From Flavobacterium sp. (GTDB lineage: Bacteria; Bacteroidota; Bacteroidia; Flavobacteriales; Flavobacteriaceae): a stretch of DNA of 55,528 nucleotides. Below the pieces are notes generated by a model, which saw only the letters and a list, made by a program, of their open reading frames with translations, had not been told where the DNA came from and did not search any database. This document shows positions 9,196-18,372 of the stretch, in pieces; position 1 is the stretch's first letter, and the number at the start of each line of letters is the position of its first letter. The stretch is from assembly GCF_025352015.1 (NCBI RefSeq), contig NZ_JANXUG010000027.1, forward strand, positions 1-55,528. The letters run 5' to 3'. Position numbers and translations under genes: made by a program.

Positions 9196-10032
9196 ATGAA
9201 AAGATTACTTACTATTGAATTAAAAAAAATCTGGAAAAACAGAGCCAGTAGAGTTTTGACAATTAGCTATTTTGTGATATTATCTTTTATTGCATTAATT
9301 GCCTCTATAAAATTTAATCTTGGAAATTTTCAGTTGCATTTAGCTGATCAAGGGATTTTTAATTTCCCTTACATTTGGCATTTCACAACCTATATTGCTG
9401 CCATTCTTAAATTTTTTTTGGGCATTGTCATCGTTTCTATGATGGCAAATGAATATAGTTACGGAACCTTAAAGCAAAACCTTATTGACGGAATGAGCAA
9501 GCAGGAATTTGTGCTTTCAAAATTTTTAACCGTTGTACTTTTTGCACTAACATCAACTGTGTTTATTTTTTTAATGTCCCTGATTTTAGGATACAGTTTC
9601 TCATCGTACACCGAAATTGGTATTGTTTTTTCTCAAATGGAATATTTACTAGCTTATTTCTTCAAGTTAGTTGGATTTTTCTCCTTTTGTTTATTTTTAG
9701 GTGTTTTGGTAAAACGTTCCGCCTTTGCTATTGGCTTCCTTTTTGTTTGGAACATTGTAGAAGGTATCGCTAAAGGCGTTTTAACATTCAAAATTTTCCC
9801 AAAAAGTGAAACAGCTGCTTATATCATGCAATTTTTTCCCTTGGAATCAATGAGTAATTTAATAGTGGAACCCTTTACCAAACTATCGATTATAAAAAAC
9901 ATCAAAACCACGATTGGCGCTACTGATGTTAAAGATTATGATGTGCATTTTTACACGATTTTAATTGTTTTAGTTTGGACGACGATTTTCATTTTTTTAT
10001 CCTATAAAATCATTCAAAAACGAGATTTGTAG
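9196..10032 (+). CDS. ABC-2 type transporter permease
   Basis: 278-residue integral inner-membrane protein with six hydrophobic segments (about residues 18-38, 58-82, 110-132, 150-172, 175-198 and 248-270). It begins MKRLLTIELKKIWKNRASRVL, the usual amphipathic N-terminus of ABC-2 permeases, and has the MANEYSYGTLKQNLIDGMS intracellular motif that couples to the ATPase. It starts one base after the ATPase stop codon, so the genes are translationally coupled. Substrate not predictable. Confidence 0.87.
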   Translation: MKRLLTIELKKIWKNRASRVLTISYFVILSFIALIASIKFNLGNFQLHLADQGIFNFPYIWHFTTYIAAILKFFLGIVIVSMMANEYSYGTLKQNLIDGMSKQEFVLSKFLTVVLFALTSTVFIFLMSLILGYSFSSYTEIGIVFSQMEYLLAYFFKLVGFFSFCLFLGVLVKRSAFAIGFLFVWNIVEGIAKGVLTFKIFPKSETAAYIMQFFPLESMSNLIVEPFTKLSIIKNIKTTIGATDVKDYDVHFYTILIVLVWTTIFIFLSYKIIQKRDL

Positions 10033-10116
10033 TGCATTCATAAGTCAATTCTTTAAAGAAAACAATAATAGAATACTTCTTTTACGTTTTCTTTTTTTTT
10101 TTGTTATTTTTAACGA

Positions 10117-13100
10117 ATGAAAAAGAGTTTATTTTTTTTAATTACTGTTTTGTTTTTTTCGTTGCTTTGCCAAGCACAATTTAGCAAAACCCATTATATT
10201 CCGCCTGTATCCAATTCAGATCTACAAGAACCTCATAATCAAACTTTATACATCTCGTGTCCTAGTATAACGCCTATTAGTTTTCAAATACAAGAAATTG
10301 GCGGTGCTACGATTTCGGGCACTGTAAGCCGAGATACTCCTTATGTTTATGATATTGGTACAGGTTTCGACACTCAAGTATTAATTTCCAGAAGTGATGT
10401 GGGAACCATCAAAAATAATAAAGGATATATTGTACAAGCACAAGATTTAATTTATGTAACTGTACGAATGACTTCATCTCAAGGTGATTTTCAAGCGGGA
10501 GGTATTGTTTCCAAAGGAAATGCTGCCTTGGGAACTCAATTTAGAATTGGTGCTTTTGTTAATACTTTTGCTCCCGCCACAAATGCTAATCATTATACTT
10601 TTGCAACCATTCTTGCTACCGAAAATAATACAGAAATTTCATTTGGTGATATAAAACCTGGTGTTCAATTAATCAATAATACCGCAGCAGGCAACACACC
10701 TCCCAACATTTTTTTAAATGCTGGTCAAAGTTATGCCATCGCGGTTGAAGGACCAACGGCGGCGAACAAAGATGGCTTGATAGGTGCTTCTATTTCTTCT
10801 ACCAAACCAATTGTTGTAAACTGTGGTTCTTTTGCAGGAAGTAATGGTACAACTACCAATATAGATTTAGGCTTTGATCAAATTGTTTCCGCAGAACGCA
10901 CCGGAAAAGAATACATTTTTATCAAAGGATCTGGAGTTGATGAAGTTGAACGTCCCTTAATTGTAGCCAATGAAAATGGCACAGATGTTTTTTTAAATGG
11001 GTCTTCAACACCTTACACTACTTTAAGTTCTGGACAATATCTTGTGTTGGATGGTAGTAGTTTTTCTGCTAATGGTAATTTATATATTAATACTTCTAAA
11101 AATGTATTTGCCTACCAAGGTATAGGAGGAGGAAATAGTCAAGCCAATCAAAATATGCAGTTTCTTCCCCCACTTAGCTGTCAAACGCCTAAATCTATCA
11201 ATAATATTCCTTTCATCAATCAAGTGGGCACATTAACAGATTTTAGAGGTACAGTTTGTATTGTGACAAAAGCTGGAGCTACTTTAAATTTTATTATTGA
11301 TGGGACAAATTATACATTGACAACCATACCAACAGCGGTTAATGGTCCTTTTACGATTACAGGAAATCCTAATTATGTAACGTATACTTTTCCTGAATTA
11401 ACAGGAAATATTTCTATTTTTTCTTCAAAAGAAGTATATCTTTCGTACTATGGTTCAAGTGGTGCAGCAACTTATGGTGGATTCTACTCTGGATTTACAT
11501 TTAAACCCGAAGTAACGATAAATGAAGTTACTGCTTCTCAATCCTTTTGTATCCCAAACAGTGTATTAACAGTAAATGCAATAAGCAATTTTGATAGTTT
11601 TCAATGGTATTTTAATGGGAGTATAATTCCTGGGGGAACTAATAACACTTATCAGCCAACAGAAACTACAGCAACACCTCCCGGAAAAGGACCAGGATAC
11701 TACAAAGTTATAGGGCAATTAACAGGATGTCCCATAACTGTTCCTCCATCAGATGATATCCCTGTGAGTTCTTGTCCCTCCGATATTGATAATGATGGCA
11801 TTATTGACAACATAGATTTAGATAATGATAATGATGGCATCACCAATTGTTTAGAATCGTATGGAAATAAAAATTTTAATTTTGCTAATTTAACAGCTGG
11901 AACTATTTCTACCAATAATTATTCAAATTCTTACACAGGAGCGGTTACTTTTTTAGGAACGGGAACACCTCCAAACGTACCCATTACAGGCGATGCGCAA
12001 GGCAATTTTGTTTCAGAAACGGCTGTGCCAAAAAACAATTCGGTGCTTTATACTCTTTCCAATTTTGCAAAACCTTTAAGTATCTCTATTGAATATCCAA
12101 CTACAGCTATCGCAGCAGATTTATTGACAGCGGCTACCGAAATTAGAATCACATGCCCCGTAAATAAAACAATTACAATACTTAACCCAACCAATCAGCT
12201 GTTGATTGATTCCAATTATGATGGCGTTTTTGAAAGTGGCGTGACTCAATTTTCTTCTTTTGAAATACGTTTCAGATTAAACGGCGTAGTACCTTTGCCT
12301 GCTGGAACTGGAACTTTTTCTATTAGAGGGTATTTAATCAACTCTTTAATTATTCAAAATTTAAATATTTCTGATTTAAATTCTAGTCGCCTTAAACTTC
12401 ATTTAACCGGTACTTGTATTCCCAAAGATTCTGACAATGACGGGATTCCAGATCAAATTGATTTAGATAGTGATAACGATGGCATTCCTGATTTTATAGA
12501 AGCACAGGGACGAACTATTTTAGCTTTTTCAACCACCGATTTGAACCAAGATGGAATCTATGATATGTTTGGCACAGGCATTACTCCTGCTGATTCGGAT
12601 TCAGATGGAATTCCTAATTATCTCGATTTAGATTCAGATAATGATGGAATTTATGATGTAAAAGAATCGGGAAGTAATGCATCCGACAGCAATTTAAATG
12701 GGATTATTGATGGAGCTAATTTTGGAACAAATGGCTTGGCTGCCAGTGTGCAAACCGCACCAAATAATGGACTGCTTAACTACACTATTGCCGATACTGA
12801 TGCTAACGGTGTTTATAATTATGTTGAACTAGACAGCGATAAGGATTTGTGTTTAGATGTGATAGAAGCAGGTTATTTAGACGGAAACCATGATGGTTTA
12901 CTAGGCAGTTTAGTTCCTCCCACAGTAAATGCAAACGGATTGGTAACTAGTGGTTCTGGCTACACTATTCCTAACAATAATTATATTATAGCCGCTCCAA
13001 TTAGTATTTCAAATCAACCTCAAAATACAACTGTTTGCGAATTACAAACCGCTACTTTTAGTGTTACATCAAACCCGGTTACTTCTTACCAATGGGAAAT

Positions 13101-15231
13101 TTCTACAAACAATAGTTCCACTTGGACTGCACTTTCAAACAATTTAACTTATAGTGGTGTGACCACTAATACGCTAACGATATTCAATGTTTCGCCTGCT
13201 ATGACAGGCAATCTGTACCGCGTGTTTTTGAACAAAACCGGCAATAGTTGCGGATTATATTCTGCAGATGGTAAACTGACCACCTTTGCTTTACCCGTTA
13301 TTACAACTCCTATCTCGCTAAAGCAATGTGATGATAATAATGATGGGATTTCTACATTTAATCTCACTCAAAAAAACGATGTGATTTCGGCTAATTATAT
13401 TAACGAAACTTTTACCTACTATACTACTTCTGCAGCGGCTAGTACACAAAATAATGCATTTTTAATTGCAAATCCTATTGCTTACACTTCAGGAAATGCC
13501 GGTGTTTATGCCCGAGTTGAAAATTCAAATGGTTGTTTTAGAATCGCGCGAATAGACTTGATAGTTTCGGTAACACAAATTCCACCTAGTTTTTTCATTC
13601 CAAATCAATACAAATGTGATGATTTTTTAGATGCAGCGCATAATGATAGAGATGGTGTTTCAAGTTTTAATTTTGATTCAATAACTGCAAGTCTATTGGC
13701 AATATTACCCAATAATGTTACCGTGAAATATTATAAAACCGAAGCTGATTTCCTTGAAGAAACTGATGCATCGGGCAACACATTGGCCATTTCAAATCCT
13801 TCAAATTATAGAAATATCGGTTTCCCAAACATGCAAACCATTTGGGCTCGGGTGGATAGTACCATTGATAATTCCTGTTTTGGTTTCAAGACTTTTGATA
13901 TTATTGTTGAAGCATTACCTGTGGCAAATCCGATAAATAGCTTAAATTTAATTCGTCATTGCGATGATGACCAGGATGGGATATACCGTTTTGATACCGC
14001 TACAATTCAATCTACCGTTTTGAACGGACAAACCGGCGTAAACGTCACGTATTTTGGAGCCAACGGAACGTCACTTTCGTCTCCGCTACCTAATCCTTTT
14101 CAAGTAAACGGAACAGAAACTATTACTATTAGAGTCAATAATAATACGACACAAACTGGCGGAAATCCCTGCTATGATCAAGAAACACTACAATTTATTG
14201 TGGACGATTTGCCTCAAGCTTTTCCTATTGCTATCACTAAAACATCATTTTGTGATGATGAACCTAATCCTGTTGATCAAGATGAATTTATAGATTTTGA
14301 TACTACTGGTTTTGAAAGTACAATTTTGGGTTTGCAAACGGGGTTACAAATTTCATATACACTTCAAAACGGTGCGGTTTTATCGCAATTACCAAATCCT
14401 TTTAGAACCAAAACACAAAATGTTTTAGTTACGGTCACCAACCCAATAAATACAACCTGCACAGCGACTTATACTATCCCGTTTATAGTGCATCCAACTC
14501 CAAAAATAGATTTACAAGAAAACATTATTATTTGTTTGCCCGATACGCAAACATTCCTTGATGCCGGAATTCTAGATGCTTCGCCACCTTCAAATTATCA
14601 ATACCAATGGTATATGAATAGCAGTATAATGAGCGGAATTACAAGTCCAACACTATCAGTAAATAATGTTCCAAATTTGTACAGTGTTGCGGTTACCAAT
14701 GCATTTGGATGTATCAAAACAAGAGTAATTACAGTAACGGGATCTCAAATTGCCAGTATTCAAAATATTGATGTTGTTGATTTAGCGGATATCAATTCTA
14801 TCTTAGTAACCGTAACAGGTTCAGGAAAATATCAGTTTGCTATTGATGATATAAACGGACCTTATCAAGACGGCAATTTATTTACTAATGTGCCTATGGG
14901 AATTCACGATATATATGTTCGAGATAGTAATGGCTGTGGTACAGTGGGACCTATAACGATTCCCGTATTAGGAATTCCGCATTATTTTACACCAAATGGC
15001 GACGGTTATAACGATTACTGGAATGTAAAAGGCGTAAATGCCCAATTTAATTATCTTTCCAAAATACTTATTTTTGACCGTTTTGGAAAATTGTTAAAAC
15101 AAATTGGAACTACAGGTCTTGGCTGGGACGGAACTTATAATGGCCATGAAATGCCTGCCGATGATTATTGGTATTCTATTCAGTTTGAAGACGGACGAAG
15201 TGCTAGAGGACATTTTACTTTAAAACGATAA
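10117..15231 (+). CDS. giant T9SS type B sorting domain protein with IgGFc-binding-like N-terminus and TSP3 repeats
   Basis: 1704-residue secreted protein. A signal peptide (ending LCQAQ) is followed by a region to about residue 480 resembling the IgGFc-binding-protein-like domain (LGFDQIVSAERTGKEYIFI; FAYQGIGGG; the fall-off at TFKPEVT). Asp-rich calcium-binding thrombospondin type 3 repeats occur near residues 555-580, 770-800 and 825-850 (DNDGIIDNIDLDNDNDGI-type). Ig-like and CDDNNDG-type modules fill the middle. The last about 85 residues (HYFTPNGDGYNDYW ... GWDGTYNG ... DDYWYSIQFEDGR) are the gliding-motility-associated C-terminal domain, which routes proteins through the type IX system. 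It is probably cell-surface attached or released; adhesion is plausible. A dead esterase gene follows three bases later. Confidence 0.9.
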   Translation: MKKSLFFLITVLFFSLLCQAQFSKTHYIPPVSNSDLQEPHNQTLYISCPSITPISFQIQEIGGATISGTVSRDTPYVYDIGTGFDTQVLISRSDVGTIKNNKGYIVQAQDLIYVTVRMTSSQGDFQAGGIVSKGNAALGTQFRIGAFVNTFAPATNANHYTFATILATENNTEISFGDIKPGVQLINNTAAGNTPPNIFLNAGQSYAIAVEGPTAANKDGLIGASISSTKPIVVNCGSFAGSNGTTTNIDLGFDQIVSAERTGKEYIFIKGSGVDEVERPLIVANENGTDVFLNGSSTPYTTLSSGQYLVLDGSSFSANGNLYINTSKNVFAYQGIGGGNSQANQNMQFLPPLSCQTPKSINNIPFINQVGTLTDFRGTVCIVTKAGATLNFIIDGTNYTLTTIPTAVNGPFTITGNPNYVTYTFPELTGNISIFSSKEVYLSYYGSSGAATYGGFYSGFTFKPEVTINEVTASQSFCIPNSVLTVNAISNFDSFQWYFNGSIIPGGTNNTYQPTETTATPPGKGPGYYKVIGQLTGCPITVPPSDDIPVSSCPSDIDNDGIIDNIDLDNDNDGITNCLESYGNKNFNFANLTAGTISTNNYSNSYTGAVTFLGTGTPPNVPITGDAQGNFVSETAVPKNNSVLYTLSNFAKPLSISIEYPTTAIAADLLTAATEIRITCPVNKTITILNPTNQLLIDSNYDGVFESGVTQFSSFEIRFRLNGVVPLPAGTGTFSIRGYLINSLIIQNLNISDLNSSRLKLHLTGTCIPKDSDNDGIPDQIDLDSDNDGIPDFIEAQGRTILAFSTTDLNQDGIYDMFGTGITPADSDSDGIPNYLDLDSDNDGIYDVKESGSNASDSNLNGIIDGANFGTNGLAASVQTAPNNGLLNYTIADTDANGVYNYVELDSDKDLCLDVIEAGYLDGNHDGLLGSLVPPTVNANGLVTSGSGYTIPNNNYIIAAPISISNQPQNTTVCELQTATFSVTSNPVTSYQWEISTNNSSTWTALSNNLTYSGVTTNTLTIFNVSPAMTGNLYRVFLNKTGNSCGLYSADGKLTTFALPVITTPISLKQCDDNNDGISTFNLTQKNDVISANYINETFTYYTTSAAASTQNNAFLIANPIAYTSGNAGVYARVENSNGCFRIARIDLIVSVTQIPPSFFIPNQYKCDDFLDAAHNDRDGVSSFNFDSITASLLAILPNNVTVKYYKTEADFLEETDASGNTLAISNPSNYRNIGFPNMQTIWARVDSTIDNSCFGFKTFDIIVEALPVANPINSLNLIRHCDDDQDGIYRFDTATIQSTVLNGQTGVNVTYFGANGTSLSSPLPNPFQVNGTETITIRVNNNTTQTGGNPCYDQETLQFIVDDLPQAFPIAITKTSFCDDEPNPVDQDEFIDFDTTGFESTILGLQTGLQISYTLQNGAVLSQLPNPFRTKTQNVLVTVTNPINTTCTATYTIPFIVHPTPKIDLQENIIICLPDTQTFLDAGILDASPPSNYQYQWYMNSSIMSGITSPTLSVNNVPNLYSVAVTNAFGCIKTRVITVTGSQIASIQNIDVVDLADINSILVTVTGSGKYQFAIDDINGPYQDGNLFTNVPMGIHDIYVRDSNGCGTVGPITIPVLGIPHYFTPNGDGYNDYWNVKGVNAQFNYLSKILIFDRFGKLLKQIGTTGLGWDGTYNGHEMPADDYWYSIQFEDGRSARGHFTLKR

Positions 15232-15234
15232 GCT

Positions 15235-16160
15235 ATGAATAAAAAGGTGGCACTATTGCTTGCTTTATTTTTCGTATTTTCTATGTATGCACAATAAATT
15301 AAAGTTACTTCGGGAACTATACAACATTTTGAAAACTTCAAATCCAAATTTGTAGATTAGCGCAACGTTGATGTTTGGCTACCCGACGGCTATTCTGATA
15401 AAGAAGAATATGCTGTCCTCTACCTGCACGATGGGCAAATGCTATTTGATGCCGAAAAAACTTGGAATAAGCAAGCCTGGGAAGTTGATGAAGTTGCTGG
15501 AAAATTAATTTCTGAAAATAAAACACAGAAATTCATCGTAGTAGGTATTTGGAATATCCCTGAAAAAAGACATCTGAATATTTCCCTCAAAAACCTTATG
15601 AATTCTTAACACCAATCCAAAGAGATACTATTTCGGTTCAACTCCAAAAAGCGGGAAGAAATAAAGAAGTTTTCAAGCCTTATTCCGATTTGTATTTAAA
15701 GTTTTTAACCTCTGAATTAAAACCTTTTATAGACAAAGCATTTTCAACCAAAAACGATGTAGCCAATACTTTCATTGCAGGTTCGAGTATGGGCGGATTG
15801 ATTTCGATGTATGCCATTTGTGAATACCCACTAGTCTTTGGTGGTGCCGCTTGTATTTCGACACATTGGCCAGGAACATTTTCATCCGATAAAAATCCGA
15901 TTCCGAACGCTTTTATCAAGTATCTGAAAAAGAATCTTCCGAATCCCAAAACGCATAAAATCTATTTTGATTATGGTGACAAAACTTTGGATTCTCTTTA
16001 TCCTACACTTCAAAAAGGAGTAGATAAGATTATGAAAGAAAAAGGATTTACAAATAAAAATTGGATAACTAAATTCTTTCCTGGTAAAGATCATTCGGAA
16101 GCTTCTTGGCACGAACGATTTCATATACCGCTAGAGTTTCTTCTCGGGAGCAGTCAATAA
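15235..16160 (+). pseudogene. decayed alpha/beta-hydrolase esterase (enterochelin esterase-like)
   Basis: Reading from ATG 15235 gives a signal peptide (MNKKVALLLALFFVFSMYAQ), then a stop TAA at 15295 where family members continue, then a second in-frame stop TAG at 15358. The frame continues as RNVDVWLPDGYSDKEEYAVL and LHDGQMLFDAEKTW until about 15574. There one base appears to be missing: homology jumps frame to EYFPQKPYEFLTPIQRDTIS and runs intact to 16160. The 3' part keeps the nucleophile elbow GSSMGG and the terminal catalytic His in DHSEASWHERF. The family are secreted esterases of the Fes/esterase D type. Three separate lesions make a sequencing error unlikely. The intact 156-codon tail from 15690 has no signal peptide and is probably not functional. 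Confidence 0.88.
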
Positions 16161-16189
16161 TTCAAGTTATAGTAGTCATACAAAACAAT

Positions 16190-16315
16190 TTAGCAAGACA
16201 TTTTTATACTTTAGTAGAACATTTTCACCCTTTAGCAGAACGTTTTCATGTGTTAGAAACTCATTTGTTGCCATTAGCAATTCATTTTCACCTACAGATA
16301 CTCATTTAATTCCTT
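16190..16315 (+). repeat. six degenerate 21-bp tandem repeats
   Basis: Six consecutive units of exactly 21 bp start at 16190, 16211, 16232, 16253, 16274 and 16295. The consensus is close to TTAGCAGAACATTTTCACCCT; units 2, 3 and 5 are most alike. Translated in one plus-strand frame they give a heptad repeat of the form LAxHFHx. They lie between the dead esterase and the typA terminator. Confidence 0.8.
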
Positions 16316-16362
16316 CCGTTCTCCCGCTAATAGGCAAAAACTCTATATTTAAAGAAACAAAA

Positions 16363-16388
16363 AAACCACCAACTCTAGTTGATGGTTT
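16363..16388 (-). terminator. terminator of typA
   Basis: AAACCA-c-CAACT, two-base loop, AGTTG-a-TGGTTT. Read on the minus strand it is followed by a run of seven T, 24 bp after the typA stop codon. Confidence 0.85.
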
Positions 16389-16411
16389 CCTATTATTTAA
16401 AATATATTCAC

Positions 16412-18208
16412 TTAAATCTTATTACGTTTTCTGTCGGTTTCGTTCAGATAGATTTTTCTCAAACGAATAGATTTTGGTGTTACCTCTACATATTCATCTT
16501 TCTGAATATATTCTAACGCTTCTTCTAATGAAAAAATAATCGGCGGAATAATTCTGGCTTTTTCATCATTACCTGATGAACGAACGTTGGATTGTTTTTT
16601 AGCTTTGGTAACATTGATAGCCATATCATCGCTACGGGAGTTTTCTCCAATAACCTGACCCTCGTAGATTTCATCATTAGGATTAACGAAGAATTTGCCA
16701 CGATCTTGTAATTTATCTATAGAATAAGGAATCGCTTTTCCGTTTTCCATAGAAATTAATGAACCGTTGTTTCTTCCGGGAATTTCTCCTTTGTAAGGTT
16801 CGTATCCGATGTAGCGGTGCGCCATTATCGCTTCGCCAGCAGTAGCCGTGAGTAATTGATTTCTTAAACCAATAATTCCACGAGACGGAATATTGAATTT
16901 TACAATCATACGTTCTCCTTTGGCTTCCATGCTCAACATTTCGCCTTTTCGGATGGAAACAAATTCTACGGCACGACCTGAAAGACTTTCTGGTAAATCG
17001 ATGGTTAACTCTTCAATGGGTTCACATTTTTTACCATCAATTTCTTTAATAATTACTTGTGGTTGTCCAATTTGCATTTCGTAACCCTCGCGTCTCATGG
17101 TTTCAATAAGTACAGACAAGTGCAAAACGCCTCGTCCAAAAACCATGAATTTATCAGCTGAATCGGTTTCGCCTAATTTCATTGCTAGGTTTTTTTCCAA
17201 CTCTTTTGTCAAACGGTCTCTTATATGACGTGAGGTAACATACTTTCCTTCTTTACCAAAGAACGGAGAATCGTTAATGGTAAACAACATACTCATTGTA
17301 GGTTCGTCAATAGCAATAGTTTGCAATGCTTCAGGATTTTCAAAATCAGCAATGGTATCGCCTATTTCAAACCCTTCAACACCAACAATAGCACAAATAT
17401 CACCTGCAATGACACTTTCTACTTTTTTTCGACCAAGCCCTTCAAAGGTGTGTAGCTCTTTAATTCTTGATTTAATTACTTTACCTTCTCGTTTGCAAAG
17501 AGAAATTGGCATTCCTTCTTTTAGCTCACCTCTTTCTAATCTTCCAATCGCAATACGACCAGTAAAAGAGGAGAAATCTAATGAAGTGATTAACATTTGA
17601 GGCGTTCCTGTAGATACTTTTGGAGCAGGAACATGAGCGATTACCATATCCAACAAAGGTTCGATATTTGAAGTTACATTTCTAAAATCATCTGACATCC
17701 AGTTTTGTTTCGCAGAGCCGTAAACGGTCGGAAAATCTAGTTGCCATTCTTCGGCACCTAATTCATACATCAAATCGAAAACTTTTTCATGAACTTCTTC
17801 TGGTGTACAATTTTCTTTATCTACTTTGTTGATTACCACACATGGTTTTAATCCCAAATCAATAGCTTTTTGTAACACAAAACGCGTTTGAGGCATGGGT
17901 CCTTCAAAAGCATCAACAAGCAAACAAACTCCGTCTGCCATATTCAAAACACGTTCTACTTCACCACCAAAATCAGCGTGACCAGGAGTGTCAATAATAT
18001 TTATTTTTGTTCCTTTATATACAACCGAAACGTTTTTTGAAGTAATCGTAATTCCTCTTTCACGTTCCAAATCATTGTTGTCAAGAATTAAATCACCTGC
18101 ATTCTCGTTTTCACGAAAAAGTTGGCAATGATACATAATTTTGTCCACCAAAGTTGTTTTTCCGTGGTCGACGTGAGCAATAATAGCAATGTTTCTGATA
18201 GATTCCAT
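16412..18208 (-). CDS. typA: ribosome-associated translational GTPase TypA/BipA
   Basis: 598-residue translation-factor GTPase that binds the 70S ribosome like EF-G and assists 50S assembly or stress adaptation. The G1 motif AHVDHGKTTL is at residues 10-19, the G2 region is RERGITI, G3 is DTPGHADFGGE and G4 is NKVDKE. Domain II, EF-G III/V-like domains and the TypA-specific C-terminal domain (RRKIYLNETDRKR end) follow. I place the start at the ATG at 18208 (MESIRNIAII). The frame can extend 30 residues upstream, but that stretch overlaps the promoter and is not in the family. Single gene with its own promoter and terminator. Confidence 0.96.
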   Translation of the reverse strand: MESIRNIAIIAHVDHGKTTLVDKIMYHCQLFRENENAGDLILDNNDLERERGITITSKNVSVVYKGTKINIIDTPGHADFGGEVERVLNMADGVCLLVDAFEGPMPQTRFVLQKAIDLGLKPCVVINKVDKENCTPEEVHEKVFDLMYELGAEEWQLDFPTVYGSAKQNWMSDDFRNVTSNIEPLLDMVIAHVPAPKVSTGTPQMLITSLDFSSFTGRIAIGRLERGELKEGMPISLCKREGKVIKSRIKELHTFEGLGRKKVESVIAGDICAIVGVEGFEIGDTIADFENPEALQTIAIDEPTMSMLFTINDSPFFGKEGKYVTSRHIRDRLTKELEKNLAMKLGETDSADKFMVFGRGVLHLSVLIETMRREGYEMQIGQPQVIIKEIDGKKCEPIEELTIDLPESLSGRAVEFVSIRKGEMLSMEAKGERMIVKFNIPSRGIIGLRNQLLTATAGEAIMAHRYIGYEPYKGEIPGRNNGSLISMENGKAIPYSIDKLQDRGKFFVNPNDEIYEGQVIGENSRSDDMAINVTKAKKQSNVRSSGNDEKARIIPPIIFSLEEALEYIQKDEYVEVTPKSIRLRKIYLNETDRKRNKI

Positions 18209-18227
18209 CTGTGTTTTTTTGAAGCCG

Positions 18228-18235
18228 CAAAGGTA
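18228..18235 (-). promoter_or_regulatory. promoter -7 element of typA
   Basis: Minus strand TACCTTTG fits TAnnTTTG exactly, about 20 bases before the typA start codon. No clear TTG at the -33 spacing. Confidence 0.55.
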
Positions 18236-18359
18236 CACTTTATTTTTAGATTTAAACGGAATGTTTGAATGTTTACAATTTGTTATCGATGCTATCAATA
18301 CGAACTATTTTTTGTCAATATTTTTATATCTAATTAATCAAAATTAATTTTTGATTGTG

Positions 18360-18367
18360 TATTTTTG
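18360..18367 (+). promoter_or_regulatory. promoter -7 element of the PAS histidine kinase gene
   Basis: TATTTTTG fits TAnnTTTG exactly. It ends only five bases before the ATG at 18373, so the transcript would be leaderless or nearly so. Confidence 0.45.
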
Positions 18368-18372
18368 GGACA

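Noticed and set aside
16106..16309. 67-codon plus-strand frame over the esterase end and the 21-bp repeats
   Set aside because: It begins inside the esterase remnant in another frame and its only pattern is the DNA repeat; no start signal of its own.
16190..16315. CRISPR array
   Set aside because: Units are contiguous 21-mers without spacers and there are no cas genes; no CRISPR-like structure elsewhere in the window.
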